64,000 nt of DNA from Planctomycetota bacterium. GTDB taxonomy: Bacteria; Planctomycetota; Planctomycetia; Pirellulales; Pirellulaceae. The translations under genes and the position numbers were made by a program. How positions within the stretch are numbered: position 1 is the first letter of the stretch; every line of letters starts with the position of its first letter. Below, in pieces: positions 17,360 to 26,303 of the stretch. Where the stretch lies: assembly GCA_963204915.1 (NCBI GenBank), contig CAUJHS010000117.1, forward strand, positions 372,001 to 436,000. The letters are read 5' to 3'. The notes under the pieces are model-generated. The model searched no databases. It was not told the origin of the DNA and worked only from the letters and a program-made list of their open reading frames with translations.

Positions 17360-20300
17360 GGTGAGCACTTCGTCCAGGTTCATCAACTCGTTGCAGAGCA
17401 TGGTCCAGGCGGCCAGTTCGGCAGGATCGAGGGCCGGGTCGGGCTTCGACTCGCCCACGGCCAGGAGCTTCGTCGCATCGTCGGGCGTCGCCTGATAATG
17501 CGCGAGCAACTGTTCCAGCGAACCGCGAATCACTTGCTTTTCCTCGTCGCGGAAAGGACGCGCCAACAGACGTTGGCTGATCACATCCAGCCGACCGTCG
17601 ACCGCCGCGCCGCCGTCTTTGATGGCGCTTTGGGCCAAGTGTCTGGCGGCTTCGATGAATTGCTCATCGTTCAATGTGACCAAAGCCTGCAACGGCGTGT
17701 TGGTGCGCTCGCGGCGCACCACGCACAACTCGCGGTTGGGGGCGTTGAAAATGTCCATCGACGCGGGGGGCGCCATGCGTTTCCAGAACGTGTACAAACT
17801 GCGGCGGTAAAGACCTTCGCCGGTATCGCGCTGGTAGCTGCGCGTGTTGCTCACATTCATGGCGATGGCTTCCCACACGCCGTCGGGCTGGTACGGCTTG
17901 ACGCTGGGACCGCCAATCTTCTTGACCAAGAGGCCGCTGGCCGCTAGGGCGTTATCGCGAATCATTTCGGCGTCCATCCGATAGCGCGGCCCGCGCGACA
18001 GCAAGCGATTCTCGGGGTCCTTTTCCAGTTTCTCGGGCGTTACCGTGGCGGCTTGCCGATAGGTCGCCGACGTGACGATGAGTTTGAACAACTTTTTGAC
18101 GTCCCAGCCCGATTCGCGGAATTCGACGGCCAACCAGTCGAGCAGTTCGGGGTGCGACGGCAATTCGCCCGAGATGCCAAAGTCGCCCGTCGTGCGCACC
18201 AACCCCGTGCCGAACACTTCCTGCCAGTAACGGTTCACGGTCACCCGTGCCGTTAGCGGATGTTCCGGCAGCAAGAGCCATTGGGCAAAGCCGAGCCGGT
18301 TGCGCGGGGCGTCCTTCGGGAACGGAGGCAGCGCGTCCGGCGTATCGGCGGCGACCTGGTCGCGCCGCTTGTCGTACTCGCCGCGGAACAACACAAAGGC
18401 CGTGGCCGGTTCGGTCTTCTCTTGCATCACGTGGGCGACCGTAGCGCGAGACTTGATGTCGTTTTGCTCGCGCTCCAGTTGCGACAATTCCTGCCGCAGC
18501 GACACCGACGGCGGATCAAGCGAAGCCAGCCACCAGTTGTAAAGCTCGTCTTTCTCCTTCGCCAAGTCAGGCGCTGCGGGCGCCGCGGCGATCTTTTGCA
18601 GGATCGAAGCGAGGCGAGTTCCTTTCGCCAGCGACTCGACTTCTTGCGAAGCCAAAGCCTTCGTGTACAAGCGCAGGTCTTGCAAGGCGGCGCCGGAGAG
18701 GGGATCCGACGCGTGGCGTTGACCAATCTTGAACGGAACTTCGGTGCGCGTCGTGCCTTTGAGCGTATCGGACTCGACATTCGTCTTTTGCGCTTCGCCG
18801 TTAACGTAAATCTTCACACCTGAGGCTTTCCCCGAACCGTCATAGGTGAACAGCACGTGCGTCCACTGATTGGCGGGAATTTGCTGCTGCGTGACGACTT
18901 TCAAAGCATCCTGGTTCCACGCACTGATGATGTGCGTACCGACGCGCCGGCCTTGGACCCAAAAATCCCAGCCGCGATAGGCGTTGGCGTTATCCATGCG
19001 GGCGGCAATGGCGCCGGTGCTGTCGTTCGCGGCCAGTTTGATCCACGCGCCGCAGGAAAACGGTTGGTCTTTGTCGAAGTCGCCAATTTCGGGAAGTTCG
19101 GCGACGGCGCCCTTGCTCAATTCCAGCGCGTTGGGCGCGATATGGCCCGGCTGCCAGGCGGCGAGGGGCGTCAAACTGATTTCACGCGTCGTTTGCCCCG
19201 CAGCGGACGAATCCACCGTGATGCGCACCGGCTGCTCGGCGCCTTCATTCAGGGGCGCATGCAAATGCAGCCCCGCTGTGGGCATCGTGGTGGTGAATAC
19301 CTCGGGCGTCGCGGACGCAAGCCATTGATCGAACGCGGGCCGCGCTTCGTTCTTGCGGGCGGCGAGGCGTTCATTCACGGAGGGAATCGATTTCTCCAGT
19401 TCAAACCAGCGGTCGCGGTCTTGCGGAAGCGGCGCGACCACCACCGGGGGCGTGTCTTTGATGTTGCCGTCGCGCGCGCCTTGGGTCGTATTGTTGAAAT
19501 ACGCCGCCATTTCGTAAAACTCGCGCTGTGAAAGCGGGTCAAACTTATGGTCATGGCACACCGCACAGCCCGCGGTCAGGCCGAGCCACACTTTGGACGT
19601 CGTTTCCGTGCGGTCGCGGGCGTAAAGAACCAGGTATTCTTCGTCAATGATGCCGCCTTCGTTGGTGGTCATGTTGCAGCGATTGAAACCCGAGCCGATC
19701 CATTGCTCCAAGGTGCGGTTGGGCAGCAAGTCGCCGGCCAGGCTTTCGATGGTGAACTGGTCGTACGGCATGTTCTGATTGAACGCGCGAATGACCCAGT
19801 CGCGATACGACCACATTTCGCGGAAGTTGTCGAAGTGAATGCCGTGTGTGTCGGCGTAGCGAGCATAATCGAGCCAGTAACGGCCGCGATGTTCGCCCCA
19901 TTGCGGCGACTTGAGCAACTCGTCCACGAGTGTTTCATAAGCCCCGGGCGAGCTATCGTTGACGAATCGCTCCACCAGTTCCGGCGCCGGCGGCAAGCCG
20001 GTCAGGTCAAAGCTCACGCGACGCGCCAACGTGCGACGGTCGGCCTCGCCATTGGGCGATAAGCCAGCCGCTTCCAACTTCGCCAGAATGAACCGGTCGA
20101 TGGGGTTTTTCGCCCAGGCGGCGTCTTGCACCGGCGGCGGCTCAGGACGCGTGGGCGTAATGAACGACCAATGGGGTTCGTACTCGGCGCCCGCTTCGAC
20201 CCATTTACGGAGCGTTTCTTTTTGTTCGGGCGTGAGCGACTTCTTCGTGGCCGGCGGCGGCATGATTTCCTCGGGATCTTCCGAGAAAATGCGATACACC

Positions 20301-20653
20301 AGGCTGCTGCTATCCGGATCGCCGGGCACGATGGCGCCCATGTCCATCGACATAGCGCGCTGGTCCAGCCGCAAGTCAGCTTTGCGCGACGCGCTATCCG
20401 GACCGTGACAGGCAAAACAGTTATCAGCCAGGATAGGGCGGATGTCACGGTTGTAACTTATCTCTTGGCTGCTCGACTCCTGACCGCTGGCCGTTGTTCG
20501 CCCCAGGGCGAACACCAACACGACCAGCGCGAGTACAAACAGGCCGAAGTAAACCATCCGTTCATGCCGGTGAACATGCGCGCCATCCAGGACAATGGCA
20601 ATACACTTTCCAGATGAGGAAGCCGGCCGAGGGGAATTCGCTTGAGGGTTCAT
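17354..20653 (-). CDS. Secreted cytochrome c-DUF1549-DUF1553 protein with inserted LamG-like domain
   Basis: A 1099-aa protein from ATG 20653, preceded by AGGTAGGAC; longer in-frame extension to 20806 is unsupported. A membrane anchor/signal (VYFGLFVLALVVLVFAL, near residue 35) precedes PSCyt1 with NCFACHGPDSASR near 82. DUF1549 follows (NPIDRFILAKLEAAGL, GCAVCHDHKFDPL). A concanavalin/LamG-like insert spans about 500-700 (GAWIKLAANDS; WTHVLFTYDGSG; VKIYVNGEAQK; FKIGQRHAS). DUF1553 closes it (NRLGFAQWLLLPEHPLTARV; RRERTNTPLQALVTLND). The LamG module, absent from the other copy at 12-15 kb, suggests glycan or protein binding. The C-terminal Lys and stop come from the adjacent REP repeat. Confidence 0.92.
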   Translation of the reverse strand: MNPQANSPRPASSSGKCIAIVLDGAHVHRHERMVYFGLFVLALVVLVFALGRTTASGQESSSQEISYNRDIRPILADNCFACHGPDSASRKADLRLDQRAMSMDMGAIVPGDPDSSSLVYRIFSEDPEEIMPPPATKKSLTPEQKETLRKWVEAGAEYEPHWSFITPTRPEPPPVQDAAWAKNPIDRFILAKLEAAGLSPNGEADRRTLARRVSFDLTGLPPAPELVERFVNDSSPGAYETLVDELLKSPQWGEHRGRYWLDYARYADTHGIHFDNFREMWSYRDWVIRAFNQNMPYDQFTIESLAGDLLPNRTLEQWIGSGFNRCNMTTNEGGIIDEEYLVLYARDRTETTSKVWLGLTAGCAVCHDHKFDPLSQREFYEMAAYFNNTTQGARDGNIKDTPPVVVAPLPQDRDRWFELEKSIPSVNERLAARKNEARPAFDQWLASATPEVFTTTMPTAGLHLHAPLNEGAEQPVRITVDSSAAGQTTREISLTPLAAWQPGHIAPNALELSKGAVAELPEIGDFDKDQPFSCGAWIKLAANDSTGAIAARMDNANAYRGWDFWVQGRRVGTHIISAWNQDALKVVTQQQIPANQWTHVLFTYDGSGKASGVKIYVNGEAQKTNVESDTLKGTTRTEVPFKIGQRHASDPLSGAALQDLRLYTKALASQEVESLAKGTRLASILQKIAAAPAAPDLAKEKDELYNWWLASLDPPSVSLRQELSQLEREQNDIKSRATVAHVMQEKTEPATAFVLFRGEYDKRRDQVAADTPDALPPFPKDAPRNRLGFAQWLLLPEHPLTARVTVNRYWQEVFGTGLVRTTGDFGISGELPSHPELLDWLAVEFRESGWDVKKLFKLIVTSATYRQAATVTPEKLEKDPENRLLSRGPRYRMDAEMIRDNALAASGLLVKKIGGPSVKPYQPDGVWEAIAMNVSNTRSYQRDTGEGLYRRSLYTFWKRMAPPASMDIFNAPNRELCVVRRERTNTPLQALVTLNDEQFIEAARHLAQSAIKDGGAAVDGRLDVISQRLLARPFRDEEKQVIRGSLEQLLAHYQATPDDATKLLAVGESKPDPALDPAELAAWTMLCNELMNLDEVLTK

Positions 20654-20775
20654 AAGTCCTACCTCGTTCAATCGCATGGTGCGAAGGATTTGCATTAACC
20701 ACATCCATCGGCGCCGGGTCATTCCGGCGCGCCCGTCTCTTGCGGCCATCCGACGAGTTCGTCGAAGCCCGCCGC

Positions 20776-21492
20776 TTACGGGGAAGCCGGCAACGCGCCG
20801 CTCCAATACTTCAATCCTGAAACAATGTGCCGCGCCATAGCGCGCGACGCTTCGCGTGATTCGTGTTTTAACAAGGCGTCGACAATCGCCAGATGTTCGG
20901 CGGCTTCATCAACGCAGCGATGGCAGTCTTCCCTCGCTTTTTGCCGCTCCCACGCCACATCACGAATGGCGCGGAACATTAATTTCAACCGACCTAACTC
21001 TTGGGCCAAAAACCGATTGCCGCAGGAGTCGGCAATCAGGTCGTGGAGACGATTGTCTAACCGCCGGGCCTTATCAATCAATCGGATCGTCAACCGCTTG
21101 GACGACTGCACGCGGCGGAACTCCTCCCCCAGTTCGTGTAACTCGGCCAGATCAATGCGACCGCACGCCAGGCGCGTCGCCTCGCATTCCAGCGCCCGCC
21201 GAACTTGGCACAACTCGCGAATATCGTTCGAGGTGAAGCGCCGCACCGTGGCGCCGCGATTGGGCAAAAACTCAACAATGCCAATTCCGGCTAACGTGAT
21301 GAGCGCCTCGCGAATGGGTGTGGGACTGACGCCCAACCGCTGCGACAAATCGTCCATTACCAAGTGTTCCCCGGCTCGCAACCGACCTTGAAACACTTCG
21401 GCCAGCAGCTTCTCGACAATCGCTTGCCGGCGCTGACCGTGGCTCCACGTCGAACGCGTGCGAGAACCGGGTTGTTTGGGGATGTTCGACAA
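20776..21492 (-). CDS. GntR family transcriptional regulator (FadR/FCD subgroup)
   Basis: A 238-aa repressor-type regulator. The N-terminal winged helix-turn-helix is clear: AGEHLVMDDLSQRLGVSPTP then IREALITLAGIGIVEF, with the basic GATVRRF wing. The C-terminal FCD ligand domain is all-helical and retains the metal-binding pattern: DNRLHDLIADSCGN near 143, EAAEHLAIVDALL near 195 and MARHIVSGL near 220. It is 122 bases upstream of the DUF1553-LamG gene on the same strand and could regulate that block. Its upstream region carries a perfect 22-bp palindrome, a candidate for autoregulation. The effector is unknown; FCD regulators often bind small organic acids. Confidence 0.9.
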   Translation of the reverse strand: MSNIPKQPGSRTRSTWSHGQRRQAIVEKLLAEVFQGRLRAGEHLVMDDLSQRLGVSPTPIREALITLAGIGIVEFLPNRGATVRRFTSNDIRELCQVRRALECEATRLACGRIDLAELHELGEEFRRVQSSKRLTIRLIDKARRLDNRLHDLIADSCGNRFLAQELGRLKLMFRAIRDVAWERQKAREDCHRCVDEAAEHLAIVDALLKHESREASRAMARHIVSGLKYWSGALPASP

Positions 21493-21575
21493 AGCGGAAC
21501 AACTCCGCGCGCAACACGCCAGGGGGGAACCGGCAAGGGAGGACGCTAGCGCAAGGTGGGACGGGTCCAGTCTTT

Positions 21576-21603
21576 ATTATAACGAACAAATGTCATGATA
21601 CAA
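21576..21603 (-). promoter_or_regulatory. Candidate promoter of the GntR regulator gene
   Basis: On the minus strand, TTGTAT (21603-21598), a 16-nt spacer and a perfect TATAAT (21581-21576) lie about 85 bases upstream of the ATG at 21492. The -35 match is poor. The surrounding AT-rich stretch is unusual for this genome. Confidence 0.35.
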
Positions 21604-21623
21604 TCGTTTTTTATAGATTTTTC

Positions 21624-21645
21624 GTTCGATTCTATAGAATCGAAC
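21624..21645. promoter_or_regulatory. Perfect 22-bp palindrome, candidate operator
   Basis: GTTCGATTCTA (21624-21634) is immediately followed by its exact reverse complement (21635-21645). It lies 20 bases upstream of the candidate -35 box of the GntR gene. No T run follows on either strand, so it is not a terminator. The position suits binding of a dimeric regulator such as the adjacent GntR protein; that is inference. Confidence 0.5.
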
Positions 21646-21760
21646 ACGTCACATAAATGCTTGCAGGAAAGCAACTTGTGTCGGAAAAACCGTCTTCGGC
21701 CTTGGCTGTTTCGTACGCGTCTCAAACTTTTTTCACGGCTCGCGCGACGCGGATCATTGG

Positions 21761-22525
21761 TTAGTGCGGCAGGGATTCCAACCCTGGAGCGCCGCCGTCG
21801 ATCCATTGTCGCAGAAGCTGCACATCTCGATCTGGCAGCCGATGGACTTCAGGCCGGGCAATCGGGCGCTTCCCGGTCAAGACGGCGAGGATGGGGCTGG
21901 CGTCGCTGTCGCCCGGGGTAATCCAGACGGTTGACTCTTCCGAACCCATCCAGCTGGCGCGCTCGTCGACTCGAAACCCGCCGCGCGCCGTTTGTGGGCC
22001 GTGACAATCGACACAATGCTCGGAAAGAATGGGCAGGATGTCGGCTTCAAAGGAAAGCGTCGGTTCGGGCGACGGGACTTCCGAGCCGAGCGTCTCGGAA
22101 TCGTCCTTCACCGGCTGAGGAGACGACGGATGAACGTCGCCAAGCTGCGACTCGGGCAGCGGCTGCACGCCGGATTGAATCGCCCAGGCAAACAAACCAA
22201 AGACAACTCCCAGCACGAAAACGGCCGCGACGGCGCTGCGAGCCACATCTTTGCCCGAGGCGGCGGAACGATGCAAGCGATGTCGCACCACCGAGACCGC
22301 CCATTTCCAGTGCAGCGCCAAATGGAGGGCGACAACCGCCAGAAACGCAAAGCTCAAATACGCATGGACCGTTCCCCATTGATGGCGCGTGACGCCCCAC
22401 AAGGTCAGCAGCCGATGCGTCTGCGGCGGGAGCGCCACCCATAGGATGTACGCCGTGACAAGCATCCCCAGGAACAAGATGGAGGCCGCCAGGTCCACAA
22501 TTTGATTCAACGTCGCCCGGTTCAT
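21761..22525 (-). CDS. Membrane protein with DUF4405-like cytochrome b part and C-terminal PSCyt1 domain
   Basis: A 254-aa protein from ATG 22525, with GGAAGGAA just upstream. The N-terminal half has three or four hydrophobic segments containing HQWGTVHAYLSFAFLAVVAL and HLALHWKW, a His pattern typical of DUF4405/flavinylation-associated small b-type cytochromes. After an acidic Pro/Ser linker, the periplasmic C-terminal half is a planctomycete cytochrome c module with ILSEHCVDCHGPQTARGGFR and ending DVQLLRQWIDGGAP. The combination suggests quinone-side to periplasmic electron transfer. It follows the Tat protein gene at 22664-24190 on the same strand and is probably co-transcribed with it. 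Confidence 0.75.
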   Translation of the reverse strand: MNRATLNQIVDLAASILFLGMLVTAYILWVALPPQTHRLLTLWGVTRHQWGTVHAYLSFAFLAVVALHLALHWKWAVSVVRHRLHRSAASGKDVARSAVAAVFVLGVVFGLFAWAIQSGVQPLPESQLGDVHPSSPQPVKDDSETLGSEVPSPEPTLSFEADILPILSEHCVDCHGPQTARGGFRVDERASWMGSEESTVWITPGDSDASPILAVLTGKRPIARPEVHRLPDRDVQLLRQWIDGGAPGLESLPH

Positions 22526-22663
22526 GGTTCCTTCCGTCGCCCACACATCGGCCGAACCAACTTGCTCAAAACCCCTTCCGCCAAACTCGGGAAGCCCGTT
22601 CCATCGCCGCGAGTTTTGACAACCCGCGGCGTGAAGACGACTTCCGAGAAAGGCGCCGGCGTT

Positions 22664-24190
22664 TTATGAAAGCGCCGCGCGGGTGCGCTCGACCAGGCCG
22701 TTGTCGCGCTCGCCCGAGCCCCGCAGATTGAACACGCTTGTGGCCAAGAAGCGGTTGCGCCACTCGGGGCTGACATGGAAATAATCCTCTAGCACCGCCG
22801 AGCTGAATTTGTAATCGTGCGAGTCGCGTCCTTTGAGGAACACCAGCCGGCGAGCCGCATCAAGCAGCGCCTGGGCATCGCCGCCGTTTTCCAGGTAACC
22901 CAGAACCTTCTGCGCGGACTGCATGCGGTTGTCGCTCACCGCGGCGAAGATTTCTTCCAAAGCGCCTTCGTTCTCGGCTTGCGGGGCGATCGGTTCGATT
23001 TCGGTGATGCGCTGATCGCCCACGTTGCCGCGGCGCGGCATGGCGGCCCGGAACATCGGCATGAAGGCGGCCGATTGTAAGAGCAGCATCCGCCGCGTGT
23101 GATCGTCGGCAGCGGTTTGGAAGGCGTAATGCGTGGCGTTGGCGGTGGTCAAGGTGTGCAAGCCGACGATTCCCGGCTGTCGCATGAGCAATTCGCCGGC
23201 GCCGCCGAGCACACCATCCCAGATCGATTGCACCGCCACGCCTTTTTGCACTTGCTCGACGACCGCATCGCAAGCGTCTTGCCATGAACCGTCGTGAATC
23301 ACTTGCAGTATGGTTTCCGTCGCCTTCGAGTCTGGTTTACCTTCGAGCCAGTTTTCTGGGAACTTAGCCGCCAGCTCCTGGTTGCGCCGCCAGGGACGAT
23401 CGGGCTCCAGATCGCTGGTCGCGGGGTTGGCGCCGTCTTCCCGATTCAACAGGGCGTACGCCAGCGACCGCACCACCGGCTCCGAGTGGCGCCAGCCGAT
23501 CACATCGAGCGTGCGCCAACTGTTGGCTACGAAGATCGCCTTGTGTCCAATCGAACGGAAGTCGCGGGCGCCGTAGTGGAAGAACATTTCGAACAACTCG
23601 GCAGCGCCCACGTTCCGCGCCAGCGAAGCGACGGCCGCATCGGCCGCTTCTTCATCCCAGTTGTCCATTGCGTCTTGGAACATGGCGCGCGCTTTATGGG
23701 CCGGCGGCACTTTCGACTCATCGACCGGCGCCATGGTCCAGCCGCGTTCACGCTCATCTTGCGCTTGGGACGATTTGAAATAGTCAATCGCCCAGAAGAT
23801 TGGCAGCCAGCGGTCGCTGTCGGGGCCGGCCATGCTGGCCAGATGCGCCGAGTTCACCACCAATACGGCATGGAACTTGAAACCGACACTCGGGCGAGGC
23901 TCCACATTACGCACCCCGGCAAGCAACAGTGCGGCCAGTACTTCCTGGTAGCTGGTCCCTTGTTCGATGCGTTCGGCCACTTTTTCGAGCAGTTGTTCGC
24001 GCGGCGTCTCTTCCAATAACCGTACAAGCGGCTCAATGTCCGGGTTCAGACGCACCACAGCAGGATCGACTTTGGCTTCCTGGGCCGAGACAGGCCGCAG
24101 CCGCGAGAGAAACGAAAGATCGCCCAAGCCCAACACCGCGCCTGCGGTGCCGGCTTGAAGAAAAGAACGGCGAGAAGTGGGGTGAAACAT
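22664..24190 (-). CDS. Tat-exported helical protein of unknown function
   Basis: A 508-aa protein from ATG 24190, preceded by a strong AGGAGGCG. The N-terminus has a twin-arginine signal (PTSRRSFLQAGTAGAVLGLG). The rest is largely helical with many Trp/Phe and conserved-looking patches: EVLAALLLAGVRNVEPRPSV, GFKFHAVLVVNSAHLA, FFHYGARDFRSIGHKAIFVA and HTLTTANATHYAFQTA. Several His residues (KFHAV, FHYGARD, GHKA, NATHYAF) could bind a cofactor or metal. It is not assigned to an enzyme family here. The downstream gene encodes a membrane b/c-type cytochrome, so a periplasmic redox role is plausible but inferred. Confidence 0.7.
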   Translation of the reverse strand: MFHPTSRRSFLQAGTAGAVLGLGDLSFLSRLRPVSAQEAKVDPAVVRLNPDIEPLVRLLEETPREQLLEKVAERIEQGTSYQEVLAALLLAGVRNVEPRPSVGFKFHAVLVVNSAHLASMAGPDSDRWLPIFWAIDYFKSSQAQDERERGWTMAPVDESKVPPAHKARAMFQDAMDNWDEEAADAAVASLARNVGAAELFEMFFHYGARDFRSIGHKAIFVANSWRTLDVIGWRHSEPVVRSLAYALLNREDGANPATSDLEPDRPWRRNQELAAKFPENWLEGKPDSKATETILQVIHDGSWQDACDAVVEQVQKGVAVQSIWDGVLGGAGELLMRQPGIVGLHTLTTANATHYAFQTAADDHTRRMLLLQSAAFMPMFRAAMPRRGNVGDQRITEIEPIAPQAENEGALEEIFAAVSDNRMQSAQKVLGYLENGGDAQALLDAARRLVFLKGRDSHDYKFSSAVLEDYFHVSPEWRNRFLATSVFNLRGSGERDNGLVERTRAALS

Positions 24191-24552
24191 GACGCCTCCT
24201 GAAGTAGCTGCGTGGGAATGACGACGCGACACGGGAACGAAGTCGTCGCTACGCCATCCATTATCCACATTCTGCGGCCGATTGCACGCGCACAAGCCGG
24301 TCCGGCATTAAAGGTTCTTCCGATTGCCCTCATCAGCCGCGGAACGCTAGCTCACGCTTGGCGCTATGCGTTCGGCCGACACGAGTCCCGCACGCTAGCG
24401 CGTAACGGCTAATTCAAATGACGCGCCTCCGCCGTTTCCGCGCGCGGCACGATGCGTTACCATGTTCCAGCGCGGCGCGGCGTGGCTGGCACGCCGGGCA
24501 TTGAGCCGCGTCGTGGTTGAAGAGGTTCGAAACTTCCTGCTTGGATGTTCTT
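24191..24552. other. Divergent intergenic region
   Basis: It separates the Tat protein gene (minus) from the SDR gene (plus) and must hold both promoters. No convincing gene, hairpin with T run or tandem repeat was seen. Confidence 0.4.
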
Positions 24553-25320
24553 ATGCGGTTCCACCAGAAAGCAGTCATCGTGACCGGCGGCAGCAAAGGC
24601 ATTGGCGAAGGATGCTCGCGCGTCTTCTGCCGCGAGGGCGGTCTCGTGGCGATTCTTGCACGCGGCGAAGAAGCCGGCGCGCGACTGGCCAACGAATTGA
24701 CCGAACAAGGACCTGGCCGCGCCGTCTACATCGCCTGCGATGTGTCCCAGCCGCAGCAACTCATGGACGCTATTGACCGCACCGTGCAGGAGTTCGGCCG
24801 ACTGGACTGCATCATCAATAACGCGGGCTGGCACCCGGCCGCCACACGCATTGACGACACCTCGCTGGAAGACCTGGATTCGCTGTTCCGCTTGAACTTC
24901 GTTTCGACCTTCGTCGGTTGCAAGCACGCGCTGCCGCACTTGCGCAAGACGAAGGGAACCATCGTCAACATGGCTTCGATGGTGGGCATTCTGGGGCAGG
25001 ACAAAGCCGTGGCGTATTGCAGCACCAAGGCGGCGCAAATTGGCTTGACCAAGGCGCTGGCGGTCGAGCTGGGCCCGGAAGGCGTTCGCGTGAATGCGAT
25101 TCTGCCCGGCAATGTCGATACGCCCATGATGCACGAATGGGCCGCCACGCTGCCGAATCCGAAGTCGGCGCTGCAGCGCGTCGCCTCGCTGCAAGTCTTC
25201 GGCCGCATGGCCACGTCGGAAGAGATCGGCCGCATCGCGCTCTTCCTGGCCACCGACGATTCCAGCTTCCTCACCGGCCAGGCCATCGAAGCCGAAGGCG
25301 GCGCCAGTTTGGATTATTAA
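24553..25320 (+). CDS. Short-chain dehydrogenase/reductase (SDR)
   Basis: A 255-aa classical SDR from ATG 24553; an upstream ATG at 24517 would add 12 atypical residues. Motifs in order: TGGSKGIGEG near residue 13 for NAD(P), NNAGWHP near 87, the catalytic Ser in NMASMVGILG near 140, YCSTKAAQIGL near 153, and the C-terminal FLTGQAIEAEGGASL. The order and spacing are complete, so it should be active. The substrate is not readable from sequence. It shares only the general fold with the SDR at 3.3-4.1 kb. A single-gene unit; the ribosome binding site is weak. Confidence 0.9.
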   Translation: MRFHQKAVIVTGGSKGIGEGCSRVFCREGGLVAILARGEEAGARLANELTEQGPGRAVYIACDVSQPQQLMDAIDRTVQEFGRLDCIINNAGWHPAATRIDDTSLEDLDSLFRLNFVSTFVGCKHALPHLRKTKGTIVNMASMVGILGQDKAVAYCSTKAAQIGLTKALAVELGPEGVRVNAILPGNVDTPMMHEWAATLPNPKSALQRVASLQVFGRMATSEEIGRIALFLATDDSSFLTGQAIEAEGGASLDY

Positions 25321-25408
25321 GCACGACCGAAACGCCGCATCGCAATTGTCATCTGACACAACGAAGCGTTCGGCGTAAAAGGTTCGGGCACAACCAAGAG
25401 AGCGGCCC

Positions 25409-25461
25409 GCGGCGGAGCGCAGTCACGCCAATCCCGCTGGGGTGTCGCTACGCTCCGCCGC
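25409..25461. repeat. Inverted-repeat element upstream of the 25.5 kb gene
   Basis: GCGGCGGAGCG (25409-25419) and its exact reverse complement (25451-25461) enclose about 30 bases containing CCAATCCCGCTGGGGTG. A related copy lies downstream of the same gene at 26141-26230. It resembles small dispersed palindromic elements. Confidence 0.5.
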
Positions 25462-25491
25462 CAACCACCGCGCAAGGAGCTATCCAGAATT

Positions 25492-26127
25492 ATGGACTAT
25501 CTCATTTGGCGAAATGACGTTTTTGGCCAGCAGCCGGGCAGCGACCCGGTCACGCTCGATCTTCTGCCCGACACGAATACGCTTTCGATGGACGAAACCC
25601 TCGATCATGTGGATCGAGCGCTCGACGATCCCGAAATCCACCAAAGGTATTCGCGCGAGCAAATTGGAATTGGCCTCCAACTGATCTACTCCAACGCTTG
25701 CAGCAACATTTGCTTTTGCTACCTCCAAGCCGGCGACGACGCGCGGCGCGTTCAGGGGATTCGTCATCTTGACCGGCTGTATCAGAACTATTTTGACCGT
25801 TATTGCCTGGCGCCGGTCGGCTCCATCGGCAACGATCATCTTGATGGCGGCATTGCCTTCCTGTGCTACATGCTATGGGACATCTTTGTGCTCTATCCGG
25901 GGAATGCCTCACAGGCCATGACTGCCGCGGCGCTCGACGTCATGGCGAACGGGATCCAAATGAAGAACGATAACTGTATCGTGTCAGCCATTCACGGACT
26001 GGGGCATTGGGCGACCGACGAAATTCGCGCCGTGCAGATCTTGCAACAATGGCTCCGTAAACCAACCACACAAAACGCCAAGGTGCTCGACTACGCAAAG
26101 CAGGCGACCACGGGCTGCATTCTGTAA
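25492..26127 (+). CDS. Conserved-looking hypothetical protein, 211 aa
   Basis: I do not recognise this protein. It is 211 residues, acidic and mainly helical, with no signal peptide or membrane span. Distinctive segments are MDYLIWRNDVFGQQPGSDP at the start, YSNACSNICFCYLQAGDDAR near 68-87 with three Cys, and a C-terminal HGLGHWATDE near 166. The helical pairs and HGLGHW would suit a small repeat-type scaffold or an immunity-like protein; that is speculation. An AGGAG lies 12 bases before the ATG. The gene is bracketed by two copies of a small repeat (25409-25461 and 26141-26230), which may mark it as an accessory insertion. Confidence 0.7.
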   Translation: MDYLIWRNDVFGQQPGSDPVTLDLLPDTNTLSMDETLDHVDRALDDPEIHQRYSREQIGIGLQLIYSNACSNICFCYLQAGDDARRVQGIRHLDRLYQNYFDRYCLAPVGSIGNDHLDGGIAFLCYMLWDIFVLYPGNASQAMTAAALDVMANGIQMKNDNCIVSAIHGLGHWATDEIRAVQILQQWLRKPTTQNAKVLDYAKQATTGCIL

Positions 26128-26140
26128 TGCAGCGGAGGCC

Positions 26141-26230
26141 CGCCGCGGAGCGCAGCAACGGCCCAGTAAGCACCGCTCACCAATCGGATCGTAGCGAGGG
26201 AAGCCAATCCCGCTCGGGTGCCGCGTACGG
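26141..26230. repeat. Second copy of the 25.4 kb repeat
   Basis: It shares GCGGAGCGCAG near its left end and GCCAATCCCGCTCGGGTG (26203-26220) with the copy at 25409-25461. About 45 extra bases lie between the shared parts. It is an imperfect, probably decayed member. Confidence 0.4.
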
Positions 26231-26303
26231 CTTGGCCATCGGCCGTCCCATTGTTTACCCGAACATGGAAAAACTCAACGTTCTCTGTCGTTCCGCCGGA
26301 GAA

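Noticed and set aside
20654-20806. N-terminal extension of the DUF1553-LamG frame overlapping the GntR gene
   Set aside because: It is Arg/Gly-rich without signal-peptide character, while ATG 20653 has a good ribosome binding site.
12001-24190. The DUF1553/DUF1501 block plus cytochrome genes as one novel respiratory supercluster
   Set aside because: The blocks are separated by a regulator and its promoter region, and DUF1553/DUF1501 pairs are scattered widely in planctomycetes. Linkage in one window is not enough.
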